The notes beneath the pieces are model-generated. The model had not been told where the DNA came from, ran no database searches, and worked only from the letters and a program-made list of their open reading frames with translations. A stretch of 64,000 bases of DNA, from positions 2,170,001-2,234,000 of the forward strand of contig NZ_AP018725.1 of assembly GCF_003967195.1 (NCBI RefSeq). Reading direction: 5' to 3'. The position numbers and the translations under genes were made by a program. Position 1 is the first letter of the stretch, and each line of letters starts with the position of its first letter. This document shows positions 26,628 through 34,397 of the stretch, in pieces. Source of the stretch: Sulfuriflexus mobilis. GTDB lineage: Bacteria; Pseudomonadota; Gammaproteobacteria; AKS1.

Positions 26628-27920
26628 TCAGAAGGTATAAGGGAACTTCATGCTGAAGGTCACATCCGGCGCATCAGTATTCAGCCCAATGCCAATATTC
26701 GTGATCCAGGATGACATATCACTCAAGGCATAGGTTGCACCAATGTTTAGCTGGGCACTATTCGCGTCACTGCCTATAATCGACTGCCAATCACCAGTGC
26801 TATCCAGCTTTTGACGTGACTTGCCGGTAAAGCTCTGATTATAACCAAAGCTCATACTGGTGCGCTCATTCAGGGCAAAGGCAATACCGAGACCGTAGCT
26901 AAAGGTCGAGCCCAGATCGATACTCCCTGGCTGTTTGCCGTCAGCCGAACTAATATCGCCAAAGTCATCCTCGAGGTTATGTGTGTAATTGACGCTGGCA
27001 AACAGGATAGCCGGGTCTACTGTCCTGACAAATGACAATCCTGTAGATAGTGCCCATAGGCCATTACCACTGGGCAATTCTTCCGGAATCATCAGGTTAC
27101 CTGAACCGTCAACATCGATAATCGAGATACCGTATGGGTCACTACCCGTCGGTGCCTTGACCCGGACATTCCAGACAACATCAGGCCAATTAGTTTGTTC
27201 TTTGACTAACTGGTAGTAAAAACCGGCACTCACATCACCAAGTTCTGTGTCCAGGGTAATATCTTCTTCAATCAGACTGGTTGATGCGCCACCAGCGCCA
27301 ACAGACTGGTAATTGGTATTTCTGTAAACAAAGGGAATATTAAAATCGAGTTGTATTCTGTCAGTCAGGCCATAACGTCCTGCCAAGTCGAGAGTCAGAA
27401 TCTGTGCTTCGACCTCATCGACGCTGATTGTACCTAAAAATATAGAATCAAGGGCGAGGAAGCCGTTTAACAATAACTGGTTACGGTCAAAGCTAGTGTA
27501 AGTAAAACCCGGCTCAAAAGTAAACTTTCTGTCAAACAGCGCATGCTGTTCCTGATAGACGGCCTGCGTACTACGACTGGCTGGGGCCTCCCTTATCACC
27601 TCTTCCTCAGCCGCCCTCTTAGCCGGTGGTTTTGCCTGTTGGCTGGTCGTATTATCCTGTGCCAACTGAATGTTCTTGTCCCCCTTATACACCGTCTTAA
27701 CAATGCCGCCAGTCTGTTGATAGGACGGCTTGCTATAGAAGGCCAAGCGATCGAGACGCGCCTCCAGCTTCATCAGGCGCAAGGCCTGTTCATCGTACTT
27801 TCCCCTCAAGTCATTAAGTTCACTACGTAGACGTTCAGTCTCTGCATTGTCGGCAACAGCAGACGTCGCGAACATAGTGCCAATGACGACGGCAAGATAT
27901 CTCTTCCTGATAATAGACAT
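26628..27920 (-). CDS. FapF-like outer-membrane beta-barrel with N-terminal coiled coil
   Basis: A 430-residue exported protein that closes the amyloid-type operon. A signal peptide (about residues 1-23, ending SAVA) is followed by a coiled coil (ETERLRSELNDLRGKYDEQA), a linker with Gln, Pro and Ala, and from about residue 130 a membrane beta-barrel with alternating strands ending in the C-terminal aromatic (FSMKFPYTF). Pseudomonas FapF, the Fap amyloid exporter, has the same plan: a coiled coil, an N-terminal plug region and a 12-strand barrel, at nearly the same length. The gene position (last, after C39 peptidase and repeat protein) also matches. Annotation pipelines may call it simply a transporter. 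Homology to FapF is inferred from architecture and context. Confidence 0.65.
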   Translation of the reverse strand: MSIIRKRYLAVVIGTMFATSAVADNAETERLRSELNDLRGKYDEQALRLMKLEARLDRLAFYSKPSYQQTGGIVKTVYKGDKNIQLAQDNTTSQQAKPPAKRAAEEEVIREAPASRSTQAVYQEQHALFDRKFTFEPGFTYTSFDRNQLLLNGFLALDSIFLGTISVDEVEAQILTLDLAGRYGLTDRIQLDFNIPFVYRNTNYQSVGAGGASTSLIEEDITLDTELGDVSAGFYYQLVKEQTNWPDVVWNVRVKAPTGSDPYGISIIDVDGSGNLMIPEELPSGNGLWALSTGLSFVRTVDPAILFASVNYTHNLEDDFGDISSADGKQPGSIDLGSTFSYGLGIAFALNERTSMSFGYNQSFTGKSRQKLDSTGDWQSIIGSDANSAQLNIGATYALSDMSSWITNIGIGLNTDAPDVTFSMKFPYTF

Positions 27921-28045
27921 AGCGTTCCCTTTTTCTTATCTGACAACGGCAATTATTTGCTTCCCCCATCGCCAACACGCATATAACAAAACCAGTTTTT
28001 ACAGTAAGTTATATGGTATTGGCGACACCTCAATCTCATGCTCCT

Positions 28046-28084
28046 CACAATTCCAGTCAATACGTATTTTTGCGTATAATTGTG
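28046..28084. repeat. Nested inverted repeat after the third repeat-protein gene
   Basis: Outer arms CACAATT / AATTGTG (28046-28052 and 28078-28084) and inner arms ATACG / CGTAT (28060-28064 and 28073-28077). It lies just downstream of the stop at 28101 on the minus strand, between that gene and the barrel gene. It may be an operon-internal mRNA structure or a regulator site. Confidence 0.4.
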
Positions 28085-28100
28085 TTATGTGGCTGCTACC

Positions 28101-28967
28101 CTATAGTCTGCCAATGCTCTGCAGACCACGCAGACTGCTAAGGGCCGTCCCTAGCTCTGGTCGCTGCAGGCCATTTGCGACCTGCTGCTGTCTGGCAACA
28201 ATATTAATTACATTGCTAACCTGGTACTGGTTGCTACTTATCTGTACACGTTGACTGATACCATTAGCCTGGTTCTGAGCCGCATTACGGACATTCTGTG
28301 ATACCTCGATATCACCGGGCAAAGCGACGGTGTAACCAAAACCATCTTTATTCAGACTGAAGGTAGTGGTCGTGCCTGCATCGCCAGTGATACTTTTTGT
28401 GCCAGGGCCATCAAAGTTACTGCTGACTTCCCCCCTATCAGAAAAAAAGCTTTCTGGGCCGCCGACATCACTTGATATATCAATAGCAAGCTCATTACTA
28501 ACCTCGTTCAGGTCACCCGCAATCTGGATACTCTGACTGACACCCTCAATGTTATCCAGACCATCAGAGCTAATACTGGTCAAGTTGTTTGCGCCGAAAC
28601 TTGAGCCACCAGCACCTTCAACAGCTGCCGTACTGGAATGGTAGACCGTGACGGTTGGGCGGATAGCAGTCGATGAAACAATATTGGTAGCAAACTCTAT
28701 ACCTGCTGTGGTGATCCGCCCCGTGTTGCTGGCCACTTTTGTATACATTTCTACACCAAAATAGGTAATCTGGTTCCCGCCTGTATAACGGCCACGTAGA
28801 CCTCCGAGCTCCTCATCGGATAGCTCAATCTCATCATTGAAAGCATACAAATCGCTATCGATCATTGCGTGTGCCGTAGGTATGAATAATAGACCGCAAC
28901 CCAGAACTACTACGGCCGAAATGCCAGTGATACGAACTCGTGAATGTCTGTTCATCATCTTCCCCAT
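28101..28967 (-). CDS. Exported repeat protein in the FapE position, with leader-like motif
   Basis: A 288-residue exported protein (start may also be the second or third Met). Signal peptide residues about 10-34 (AVVVLGCGLLFIPTAHA). Residues 48-60 read ELSDEELGGLRGR, similar to the leader peptides cut by C39 peptidases, and a C39 peptidase gene lies just upstream. Residues 142-162 and 236-256 are two copies of the G-x8-G-x2-N-x3-N-x-LA repeat seen in the two amyloid-like proteins of the same operon; the second copy is degenerate (the second Gly is Ser and the first Asn is Tyr). The remaining sequence is rich in Ser, Thr, Asn and Gly. By position it corresponds to Pseudomonas FapE; sequence similarity to FapE itself is not clear to me. 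Confidence 0.6.
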   Translation of the reverse strand: MGKMMNRHSRVRITGISAVVVLGCGLLFIPTAHAMIDSDLYAFNDEIELSDEELGGLRGRYTGGNQITYFGVEMYTKVASNTGRITTAGIEFATNIVSSTAIRPTVTVYHSSTAAVEGAGGSSFGANNLTSISSDGLDNIEGVSQSIQIAGDLNEVSNELAIDISSDVGGPESFFSDRGEVSSNFDGPGTKSITGDAGTTTTFSLNKDGFGYTVALPGDIEVSQNVRNAAQNQANGISQRVQISSNQYQVSNVINIVARQQQVANGLQRPELGTALSSLRGLQSIGRL

Positions 28968-29078
28968 GAAAATTTAAACAGCGATTTAATAACACACCTG
29001 TTTTTCTCAGCAACATATTTTTTGGAATAATGTGTAATTTGCGCCGCACCAATTAATAAAAAATACCCACGCCTTACT

Positions 29079-29807
29079 TTAAAAAAGTTCTGCATGGGTA
29101 AAACCGAACTTCAATAAATCATTGTTTGTTAGCGGGATATGTGCTCGCGCTAAACCACGTGCTGTCACCGGCGCCGCGGGTTGCATCAAAACCGTATTAC
29201 GGTCAAAGCCCTTGCCAATTACAGCAAATACCACCCCATTCCAAATCTTGTTAAACTCTTCAAAACTCAGTATTTTGTTACCCAGTGCCGGGTCAGCAAT
29301 GTAGACCTTGCCATCACGATAGGTCTTAAAGACCACGAAGTGTTTATAGCCACGTATATCAACCAGGGCAATGATGGGAATTTTGATCCTTGATAATGTG
29401 CCTGACTTTACCTTATAACCACGGCCCCTCAGTCCGATAGATTGTGTATAACGCTTGATATCCAGTAGTGAAAAACCCCTTTTCCTGACCGTCTCCGGGT
29501 CACTTACTTTCAACATGCCACGCAGCACTGACTCCTCTGTGACATCACGACCATAGGCATACTTGAGAATGGTGGCTAGGGCAGCAGCGCCACAACTGAA
29601 ATCTGTATCTTGCCTAACCAGATTCACATAACGCTGTTCGCGCAGACTAATAACTTGTTTATTAATCACGCCAGCACCAGGTAGGATGCTACCAAAACGC
29701 ACCTCACTGGCCCCTGTCATTGATGACATGAAGAGTAATAGCATCAAGCTAAGAGCACTGACATACCTCATCAGACAATACGTAATTCGATCGTTATCAT
29801 TTTTCAT
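29079..29807 (-). CDS. C39-family cysteine peptidase (FapD-like)
   Basis: A 242-residue exported peptidase (start at 29807 chosen; 29825 possible). A signal peptide (about 1-30) precedes the C39 domain: the catalytic Cys in DFSCGAAALATILKYAYG, preceded by Asp-Thr-Asp in VRQDTDFSC, a central strand GRGYKVKSGTLSRIKIP, the catalytic His in RGYKHFVVFK, and the Asp in YIADPALGNK. It has no membrane domain or ABC ATPase, unlike bacteriocin exporters, which matches Pseudomonas FapD, a stand-alone C39 peptidase needed for amyloid export. It probably trims a protein of this operon in the periplasm. Confidence 0.85.
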   Translation of the reverse strand: MKNDNDRITYCLMRYVSALSLMLLLFMSSMTGASEVRFGSILPGAGVINKQVISLREQRYVNLVRQDTDFSCGAAALATILKYAYGRDVTEESVLRGMLKVSDPETVRKRGFSLLDIKRYTQSIGLRGRGYKVKSGTLSRIKIPIIALVDIRGYKHFVVFKTYRDGKVYIADPALGNKILSFEEFNKIWNGVVFAVIGKGFDRNTVLMQPAAPVTARGLARAHIPLTNNDLLKFGFTHAELF

Positions 29808-29841
29808 GTTCAAGTAGCCTGTCATATATTATTGATTGGAA

Positions 29842-29871
29842 TATGCCGACCGGATGATTCCGGCCGGCATA
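29842..29871 (-). terminator. Hairpin between the major repeat protein and the C39 peptidase
   Basis: TATGCCGACCGG and CCGGCCGGCATA arms, one mismatch, six-base loop. There is no T-run, so it may act as an mRNA 3-prime stabiliser that raises the level of the upstream amyloid message relative to the peptidase, rather than as a full terminator. Confidence 0.5.
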
Positions 29872-29888
29872 CCAGTCAGTAGGTGATA

Positions 29889-31055
29889 TCAGAACTCACC
29901 ACCAGGCATACCTGTACCAGTCGATACACCGAGCGCAAGGCTGTTGTTCTGCTGGTTACCCGTGCCTGAAGCGATGTTCACCCCGATATTACCCGAGGCA
30001 CCTGCCAATGCGTTGCCTGACAGGCTTGCATTGTTGACGGAAGGTATATAGACATCCCAGGACTGCGAATAAGAGCCACTGAAATAACCTGACAGGTGAA
30101 TCTCACCTACTTCGTTGAAGGCCAGCGCACCGCCATCACCATTAAGGTCTTGTGCACCCTGAGCCTCACTATCAAAATCACTATGGCCCAGGAGAGCGCC
30201 ATCTGTAGGATGATTAGGTAGACCTGTAGTGCCTGCAGCCCAGTTATCTACATACAGGTCGCCGATCTGATCCGAGGTGCCTTCGTATCCACCCCACAGT
30301 TCAGTTTCTCCGGAGAAACTGCCACTCTTCGATAGCGTGACTACCTTGCCAGTATTATGAGTAATATTACGATCAGATTCCTGATCGGACGTCACCATGG
30401 CAAGTCCCACGCCGCCGGTGGATACGGCTGCAGCCAGGTTGTTCTTCTGCTGGTTGCTGTTGCCAGCCGAGATGTTTACGCCGATGTTGCCAGTAGCACC
30501 TTTTAACACATTGTCACGCACACTTGCGTTGTTATACACACCATAATTTTCAGTGTAGTTGAACTCACCGTCTTGCGAGGAATGAGCCTGTCCATCGGCT
30601 GCACCAAACGTCATCTCGGCATCAGCCACGGCCAGGGCAGCGGCATTATCCTGCTGGTTGTTGGTACCCGCTGTGATGTTGAGGCCAATATTACCTGCGG
30701 CGTTACTGAGGGAATCTCCTGAGGCATTGGCATTGTTATTATGCCCGTCATTGTAGACCTCATTAAGCTTATTACTCTGCTTGTCGTCGGTTACCGCCCG
30801 AGCATAGGCGTTAGGGTCCAGATCAACACCTATATTGACTTCAACACTTTCGTCATAGTCAAAGTCTTTCTCAATATTGACATCCACATTGTTGCTACTT
30901 GTCGTGATGTCAAGGTCAAGATTTAGCTCGAGGTCTGCCTTAGCGGTAAAGGTATGGTCATTATCGTCATGACTCTCTGTGGCAAAGGTCAGCGGTGACG
31001 CGATGAGCGCAGCAACTGCCAGGGCCATAGGTGTGTATTTAAATTGCATCTTCAT
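29889..31055 (-). CDS. Major amyloid-like repeat protein (FapC-like)
   Basis: A 388-residue protein with a signal peptide (MALAVAALIASPLTFA, cut near 26) and an Asp-rich start (residues 28-85). Three copies of a 21-residue unit occupy 121-141, 189-209 and 355-375, each reading close to GNIGVNIASGTGNQQNNSLA, preceded by NNAS-type segments. The linkers are unequal: 47 and 145 residues, the second rich in Gly, Ser, Asp and aromatic residues. Three repeats with a long second linker is the plan of Pseudomonas FapC, whose repeats form the fibre core. There is no Cys at all, unlike FapC, which has a C-terminal Cys motif. AGGAGA lies six bases before the ATG. Confidence 0.7.
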   Translation of the reverse strand: MKMQFKYTPMALAVAALIASPLTFATESHDDNDHTFTAKADLELNLDLDITTSSNNVDVNIEKDFDYDESVEVNIGVDLDPNAYARAVTDDKQSNKLNEVYNDGHNNNANASGDSLSNAAGNIGLNITAGTNNQQDNAAALAVADAEMTFGAADGQAHSSQDGEFNYTENYGVYNNASVRDNVLKGATGNIGVNISAGNSNQQKNNLAAAVSTGGVGLAMVTSDQESDRNITHNTGKVVTLSKSGSFSGETELWGGYEGTSDQIGDLYVDNWAAGTTGLPNHPTDGALLGHSDFDSEAQGAQDLNGDGGALAFNEVGEIHLSGYFSGSYSQSWDVYIPSVNNASLSGNALAGASGNIGVNIASGTGNQQNNSLALGVSTGTGMPGGEF

Positions 31056-31142
31056 AGTAGTTCTCCTAGTTGGTGTTTACAGTGTTTATGGTTATACCCC
31101 GTCCCTTATATTCCATCCCGCCGGGGTCGTGCAGGGGGGAAT

Positions 31143-31772
31143 TCATTTCGCACCCGTAGAGATGCGTAGTGCAAAATTATTTCTCGTTGCATTGCCGGAA
31201 CCAGCTGTCTGGTTAATTTGCACAATGCCACGACTATTCTCGAACGCTGTTGATTCGATATCCGCTATACGGATACCTGGTTTGTCTAGCCCCTTGACAA
31301 CCGGGGCAATTGCATAACCTGTAATCGACTGCGACAATTCCACATCGGTAATCGCCTCAACACCCACACCATAGGCAATACCGTTAGCCTGCGTATTACT
31401 TACCCCACTTATCTGGTTGATGGAGAGGATACCGGTAGAATTAGAAAAGGCATTGCCGCGAATACTGGTTATACTGATATCAGGAACAGTCCCTTGGCCC
31501 AGAGCCGTTGCTTGGTGGCTGGCTATTCTGCTTCTCGCGATCCCGGTTGCACTGATGGCAATGGCCGCAGCATTAGCCTGTAGGTTGGCATCACCTGCCA
31601 CCAGATTAATTCCCACTGCGCCGTTGACGCCGGCAAGTGCATCACCCTCGACAATTGATTCAGTTATATATGACGGCAACACCACCTCAAAGTCATTTGC
31701 CTGTGCCGATATGGGTAGACTGCTTGTTATGCTGCTCAACACTGCGAGCAAGGCCCCTGTATAATGATTCAT
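31143..31772 (-). CDS. Minor amyloid-like repeat protein (FapB-like nucleator candidate)
   Basis: A 209-residue protein, started at 31772 because AGGA lies seven bases upstream of that ATG. After a signal peptide (about 1-27, ending SAQA) it is nearly all repeat. The 21-residue units are at about 51-71, 114-134 and 182-202, for example GAVGINLVAGDANLQANAAA and GILSINQISGVSNTQANGIA. Their G, N, Q/A, G, N and N positions match those of the larger repeat protein. FapB of Pseudomonas, the nucleator, likewise has three repeats with short linkers and precedes fapC. Function is inferred from this. Confidence 0.65.
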   Translation of the reverse strand: MNHYTGALLAVLSSITSSLPISAQANDFEVVLPSYITESIVEGDALAGVNGAVGINLVAGDANLQANAAAIAISATGIARSRIASHQATALGQGTVPDISITSIRGNAFSNSTGILSINQISGVSNTQANGIAYGVGVEAITDVELSQSITGYAIAPVVKGLDKPGIRIADIESTAFENSRGIVQINQTAGSGNATRNNFALRISTGAK

Positions 31773-31813
31773 TATCATGTCCTGGTTACGCTCTATGTTC
31801 CACGTTCAAATAT

Positions 31814-32251
31814 TTATTTTGAACTTGAATAAAACAATGACATCCAAAGAATTTTTCTAAGCATTGCCACACCCTTTGCATTCATCTTACGGTGTCGCGG
31901 ATTATTCCGGGTAATAGCCTCTTCAGGCTTTACCACTATCTCTTCAACCATTTCTTGTTCGGAATTATCCATATCCTGTACATAACCATCCGGCTCGGTT
32001 GCTAACCCTTCCTCTATGTTCAACAAGTCACCCTCTATCAGACTATCTGCCGGGGCCGAAATGGACTTGATACTGGCATCAAGTTTATGCCTCGAAAAAT
32101 TAGGCAACGCATCATTCTCGACCAGTGCGATATCTTCCTGCATTGGCGTTAAGCCCTGAGTTGACTCTTGCGACCAGACCACATCAGACCCCAGCAGAAC
32201 AATCATCATGCTTGCAATCTTCCATAAACTCTTCTGTGTCAGATTCCGCAT
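31814..32251 (-). CDS. Exported acidic protein in the amyloid-type operon
   Basis: A 145-residue protein with a signal peptide (IASMMIVLLGSDVVWS) and a mature part that is acidic and poorly ordered (ADSLIEGDLLNIEEGLATEP, DNSEQEMVEEIVVKPEEA), closed by a basic segment with RHRKMNAKGVAMLRKILWM. A GAGG site is nine bases before the ATG; the upstream gene ends 14 bases earlier. By position and by its disordered character it could do the job of FapA, the small periplasmic chaperone of Pseudomonas, but I see no direct sequence similarity, so the role is a guess. Confidence 0.6.
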   Translation of the reverse strand: MRNLTQKSLWKIASMMIVLLGSDVVWSQESTQGLTPMQEDIALVENDALPNFSRHKLDASIKSISAPADSLIEGDLLNIEEGLATEPDGYVQDMDNSEQEMVEEIVVKPEEAITRNNPRHRKMNAKGVAMLRKILWMSLFYSSSK

Positions 32252-32265
32252 GATATATACCTCGG

Positions 32266-32580
32266 CTAATTTCTGTTAAACCTCACGCTCACATTCTGTG
32301 TGTTTCCACTACCGCTCATGCTGTTATGCTGCACTGATTGTTTGCCACTGCCTTTTTCATCCCAGAGAATGACAGACACTGCCTCTGGTCGGTTTGGCGT
32401 ATGGCCATCGGCGCCTTTGCCACTAATTTCATGTAATTCACTATCCTCGACATGTTCACCATCTATTAGCGCTGCGTCCGCCAGAATGAAGGCCTTATCA
32501 TTACCCTCGGCATGTAACACACCACTGACCAGCAGCAACAAGCTTGCTATGAAACATGTGGCATAAATATGTTTTTTCAT
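32266..32580 (-). CDS. Small exported protein with C39-leader-like motif, first gene of operon
   Basis: A 104-residue protein with a signal peptide (about 1-24, ending VLHA). Residues 45-57 read VEDSELHEISGKG, which lines up with ELSDEELGGLRGR of the third repeat protein in this operon (shared D-x-E-L-x2-I/L-x-G-K/R), close to the L-x2-E-L-x2-I-x-G leader pattern cut by C39 peptidases. The part after the motif is Gly, Ser and Asn rich (KGSGKQSVQHNSMSGSGNTQ). It follows the sigma-54 promoter, 54 bases from the -12 element, and a GAGG site lies eight bases before its ATG. Function unknown; it could be a processed structural or signalling peptide. Confidence 0.6.
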   Translation of the reverse strand: MKKHIYATCFIASLLLLVSGVLHAEGNDKAFILADAALIDGEHVEDSELHEISGKGADGHTPNRPEAVSVILWDEKGSGKQSVQHNSMSGSGNTQNVSVRFNRN

Positions 32581-32634
32581 TTCCCGACCTCAAGCCGCTA
32601 TGCATTATTTGGCGTTGATGTTTATTGTTTATAG

Positions 32635-32650
32635 TGCAACCGCCATGCCA
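32635..32650 (-). promoter_or_regulatory. Sigma-54 promoter (-24/-12) of the amyloid-type operon
   Basis: The minus strand reads TGGCATGGCGGTTGCA. This is TGGCAY-N5-TTGCA with exactly the spacing sigma-54 requires, and both invariant GG and GC pairs are present. The -12 element is about 55 bases before the first ATG of the operon. A sigma-54 activator gene (with GAFTGA) lies directly upstream. Confidence 0.8.
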
Positions 32651-32830
32651 AAAACATAAGCTGCTGTACTGACTGAGGTTTTTCTGAGGCGCTACGTAAA
32701 CGGGTTTTGCGGATGTATATAATGTGAAACACCATCTTGCGGGAAGGGCCTGTCAGCTATTAGATAACAAACACTTAAACCACATTGTAAGGTGTAAAGC
32801 TTTTGTATAAGTAAGATCACGCGGCGGGGA

Positions 32831-32847
32831 GGTGCACGCCATGCACC
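32831..32847. promoter_or_regulatory. GGTGCA-N5-TGCACC dyad, candidate activator site
   Basis: Perfect 6-bp arms around CGCCA. It lies about 200 bases upstream of the sigma-54 promoter and 55 bases after the stop of the VpsR-like activator gene, so it may be its enhancer site or a hairpin ending that gene. Confidence 0.4.
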
Positions 32848-32901
32848 AGCTACTGTGGCGCATACTGCATATACGGGGGAACAACAGGAAACTAATTACA
32901 G

Positions 32902-34245
32902 CTAGAGAGAGATGGAATGTTTTTCCATGAGGCGATAGAGCGTCACACGTGAGACGCCCAGATTCTTAGCCGCCAGTGAGACATTATTTCTACATTGTTT
33001 CAGACCGGCGATGATCGTATCTACCTCAGCATTATTACGCGCATCATCAAGGCGCTGAATCCGACGGCACGGACCGCGTCTTTCCAAACCAAGGTCAGCC
33101 GCACTGATCAGACGACCCTCACACATCAGCATTGCACGTCTTACCTTGTTAATCATCTCGCGGACATTGCCCGGCCAGGGATAATCATTCAGCGCCTGCA
33201 GGGCATGCTGGCTAAAGCCGTTGACGCCATTGCCGGCCTCGTTATGGAATTTTTTAAAAAAATACTTTGCCAGCACTTCTATATCATCGACGCGCTCACG
33301 CAACGGCGGCACATATAAATTTACGACATTTAGCCGATAATACAGGTCTTCACGAAACCGTCCTGCCTGCACCGCCTGCTCGAGGTCAACATGCGTGGCG
33401 GCAATCACCCTGACATCAATATGTAATGAACTGGTTCCACCTACCCGCTCAATCGTCTTCTCCTGTAAAAACCTCAACAGGCTGGTCTGTTGCTCAAGCG
33501 GCAAATCACCGATCTCGTCCAGAAACAGTGTGCCACCAGTGGCTGCCTCTATCTTGCCGATTTTCCGCTGATGAGCACCTGTGAACGCACCCTTCTCATG
33601 CCCGAAGAGTTCGGTCTGGATCAGCTTTTCAGGTAATGCGCCACAGTTGACGGCTACAAACGGGGAATTACTCCGTTCTGAACGTTCATGAATAGCCAAC
33701 GCTGAAAGTTCCTTGCCGGTTCCGGATTCTCCATTAATGAGAACCGGGGCATCGACCCGGGCAAGCTTGCGTATATTGGCAAAATGCACCCGCATAACCG
33801 GGCTTACGCCTACCATTTCATCCTCATCACTGGATACAGTAATTTCTTCTGATAGCCTGTTTTTCAGGGTTGACATGCCATAGGCATGTCCCAGAGTGTT
33901 CAGCAGAATCTTCGGACGAGTAGGCAGGGTATGATAATCGTAGAATCCGTTAAGAATGGTGTTCCTGCACAAGTCATTATCAAGTAGTTCACGCCTGGTG
34001 AGCAGGGCCACCCACTCCGCCCGTGAGCGGATAAGGATATTTTCTAACTGTTTTATCTGTTGAGGATTATTCGTATCCAGGTGGGCCAGGCCGACCCTGT
34101 ATTCATGCTTTTCCAGAAGTTCCAACGCCTCTTTCTCGGAGTGTGCGGTATGAATATACCAGCGATCGGTATTTATTTTGTTAATGGCATCTTCATGCAC
34201 ATGCATGGGATTCCAGTAGAAAATATTTCGCCCCCCCGTATCCAT
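32902..34245 (-). CDS. VpsR-like sigma-54-dependent transcriptional activator
   Basis: A 447-residue enhancer-binding protein. Residues 1-130 form a receiver-like VpsR-type domain (FYWNPMHVHEDA ... NGFYDYHTLPTRPKILLNTLGHAYGM). The AAA+ domain (about 145-375) has Walker A GESGTGKE, the sigma-54 contact loop GAFTGAHQ, Walker B GGTLFLDEIGD and the arginine region REDLYYRLNVV. The C-terminus is a Fis-type helix-turn-helix (NVSLAAKNLGVSRVTLYRLM). The receiver-like domain lacks a clear phosphorylation Asp. VpsR regulates biofilm matrix in Vibrio in response to c-di-GMP. Here the sigma-54 promoter of the amyloid-type operon is directly downstream, making that operon the likely target. Confidence 0.85.
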   Translation of the reverse strand: MDTGGRNIFYWNPMHVHEDAINKINTDRWYIHTAHSEKEALELLEKHEYRVGLAHLDTNNPQQIKQLENILIRSRAEWVALLTRRELLDNDLCRNTILNGFYDYHTLPTRPKILLNTLGHAYGMSTLKNRLSEEITVSSDEDEMVGVSPVMRVHFANIRKLARVDAPVLINGESGTGKELSALAIHERSERSNSPFVAVNCGALPEKLIQTELFGHEKGAFTGAHQRKIGKIEAATGGTLFLDEIGDLPLEQQTSLLRFLQEKTIERVGGTSSLHIDVRVIAATHVDLEQAVQAGRFREDLYYRLNVVNLYVPPLRERVDDIEVLAKYFFKKFHNEAGNGVNGFSQHALQALNDYPWPGNVREMINKVRRAMLMCEGRLISAADLGLERRGPCRRIQRLDDARNNAEVDTIIAGLKQCRNNVSLAAKNLGVSRVTLYRLMEKHSISL

Positions 34246-34397
34246 GAACAGCCTCCCGTGCTTGATATTATTATTAGTTAATGAAATTTCCCCGCATGAC
34301 TACTTGCATAAATCGTATACGCCCAATCTGGCTCGCGAAATACGTACTACTACCTGAGGCTGTGATTTTCTTATTTAATAGCTTGAATTAAAAATCA

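Larger units (their letters stand above)
32581..32901. other. Regulatory spacer upstream of the amyloid-type operon, 321 bp
   Basis: No gene fits here. The spacer holds the sigma-54 promoter (32635-32650) and, about 200 bases further upstream, a GGTGCA dyad; enhancer sites for NtrC-type activators commonly sit at such distances. No terminator for the upstream regulator gene was recognised. Confidence 0.5.

Noticed and set aside
27940-28000. Second sigma-54 promoter before the barrel gene (TGGCGATGGGGGAAGCA)
   Set aside because: The spacing between GG and GC is one base too long.
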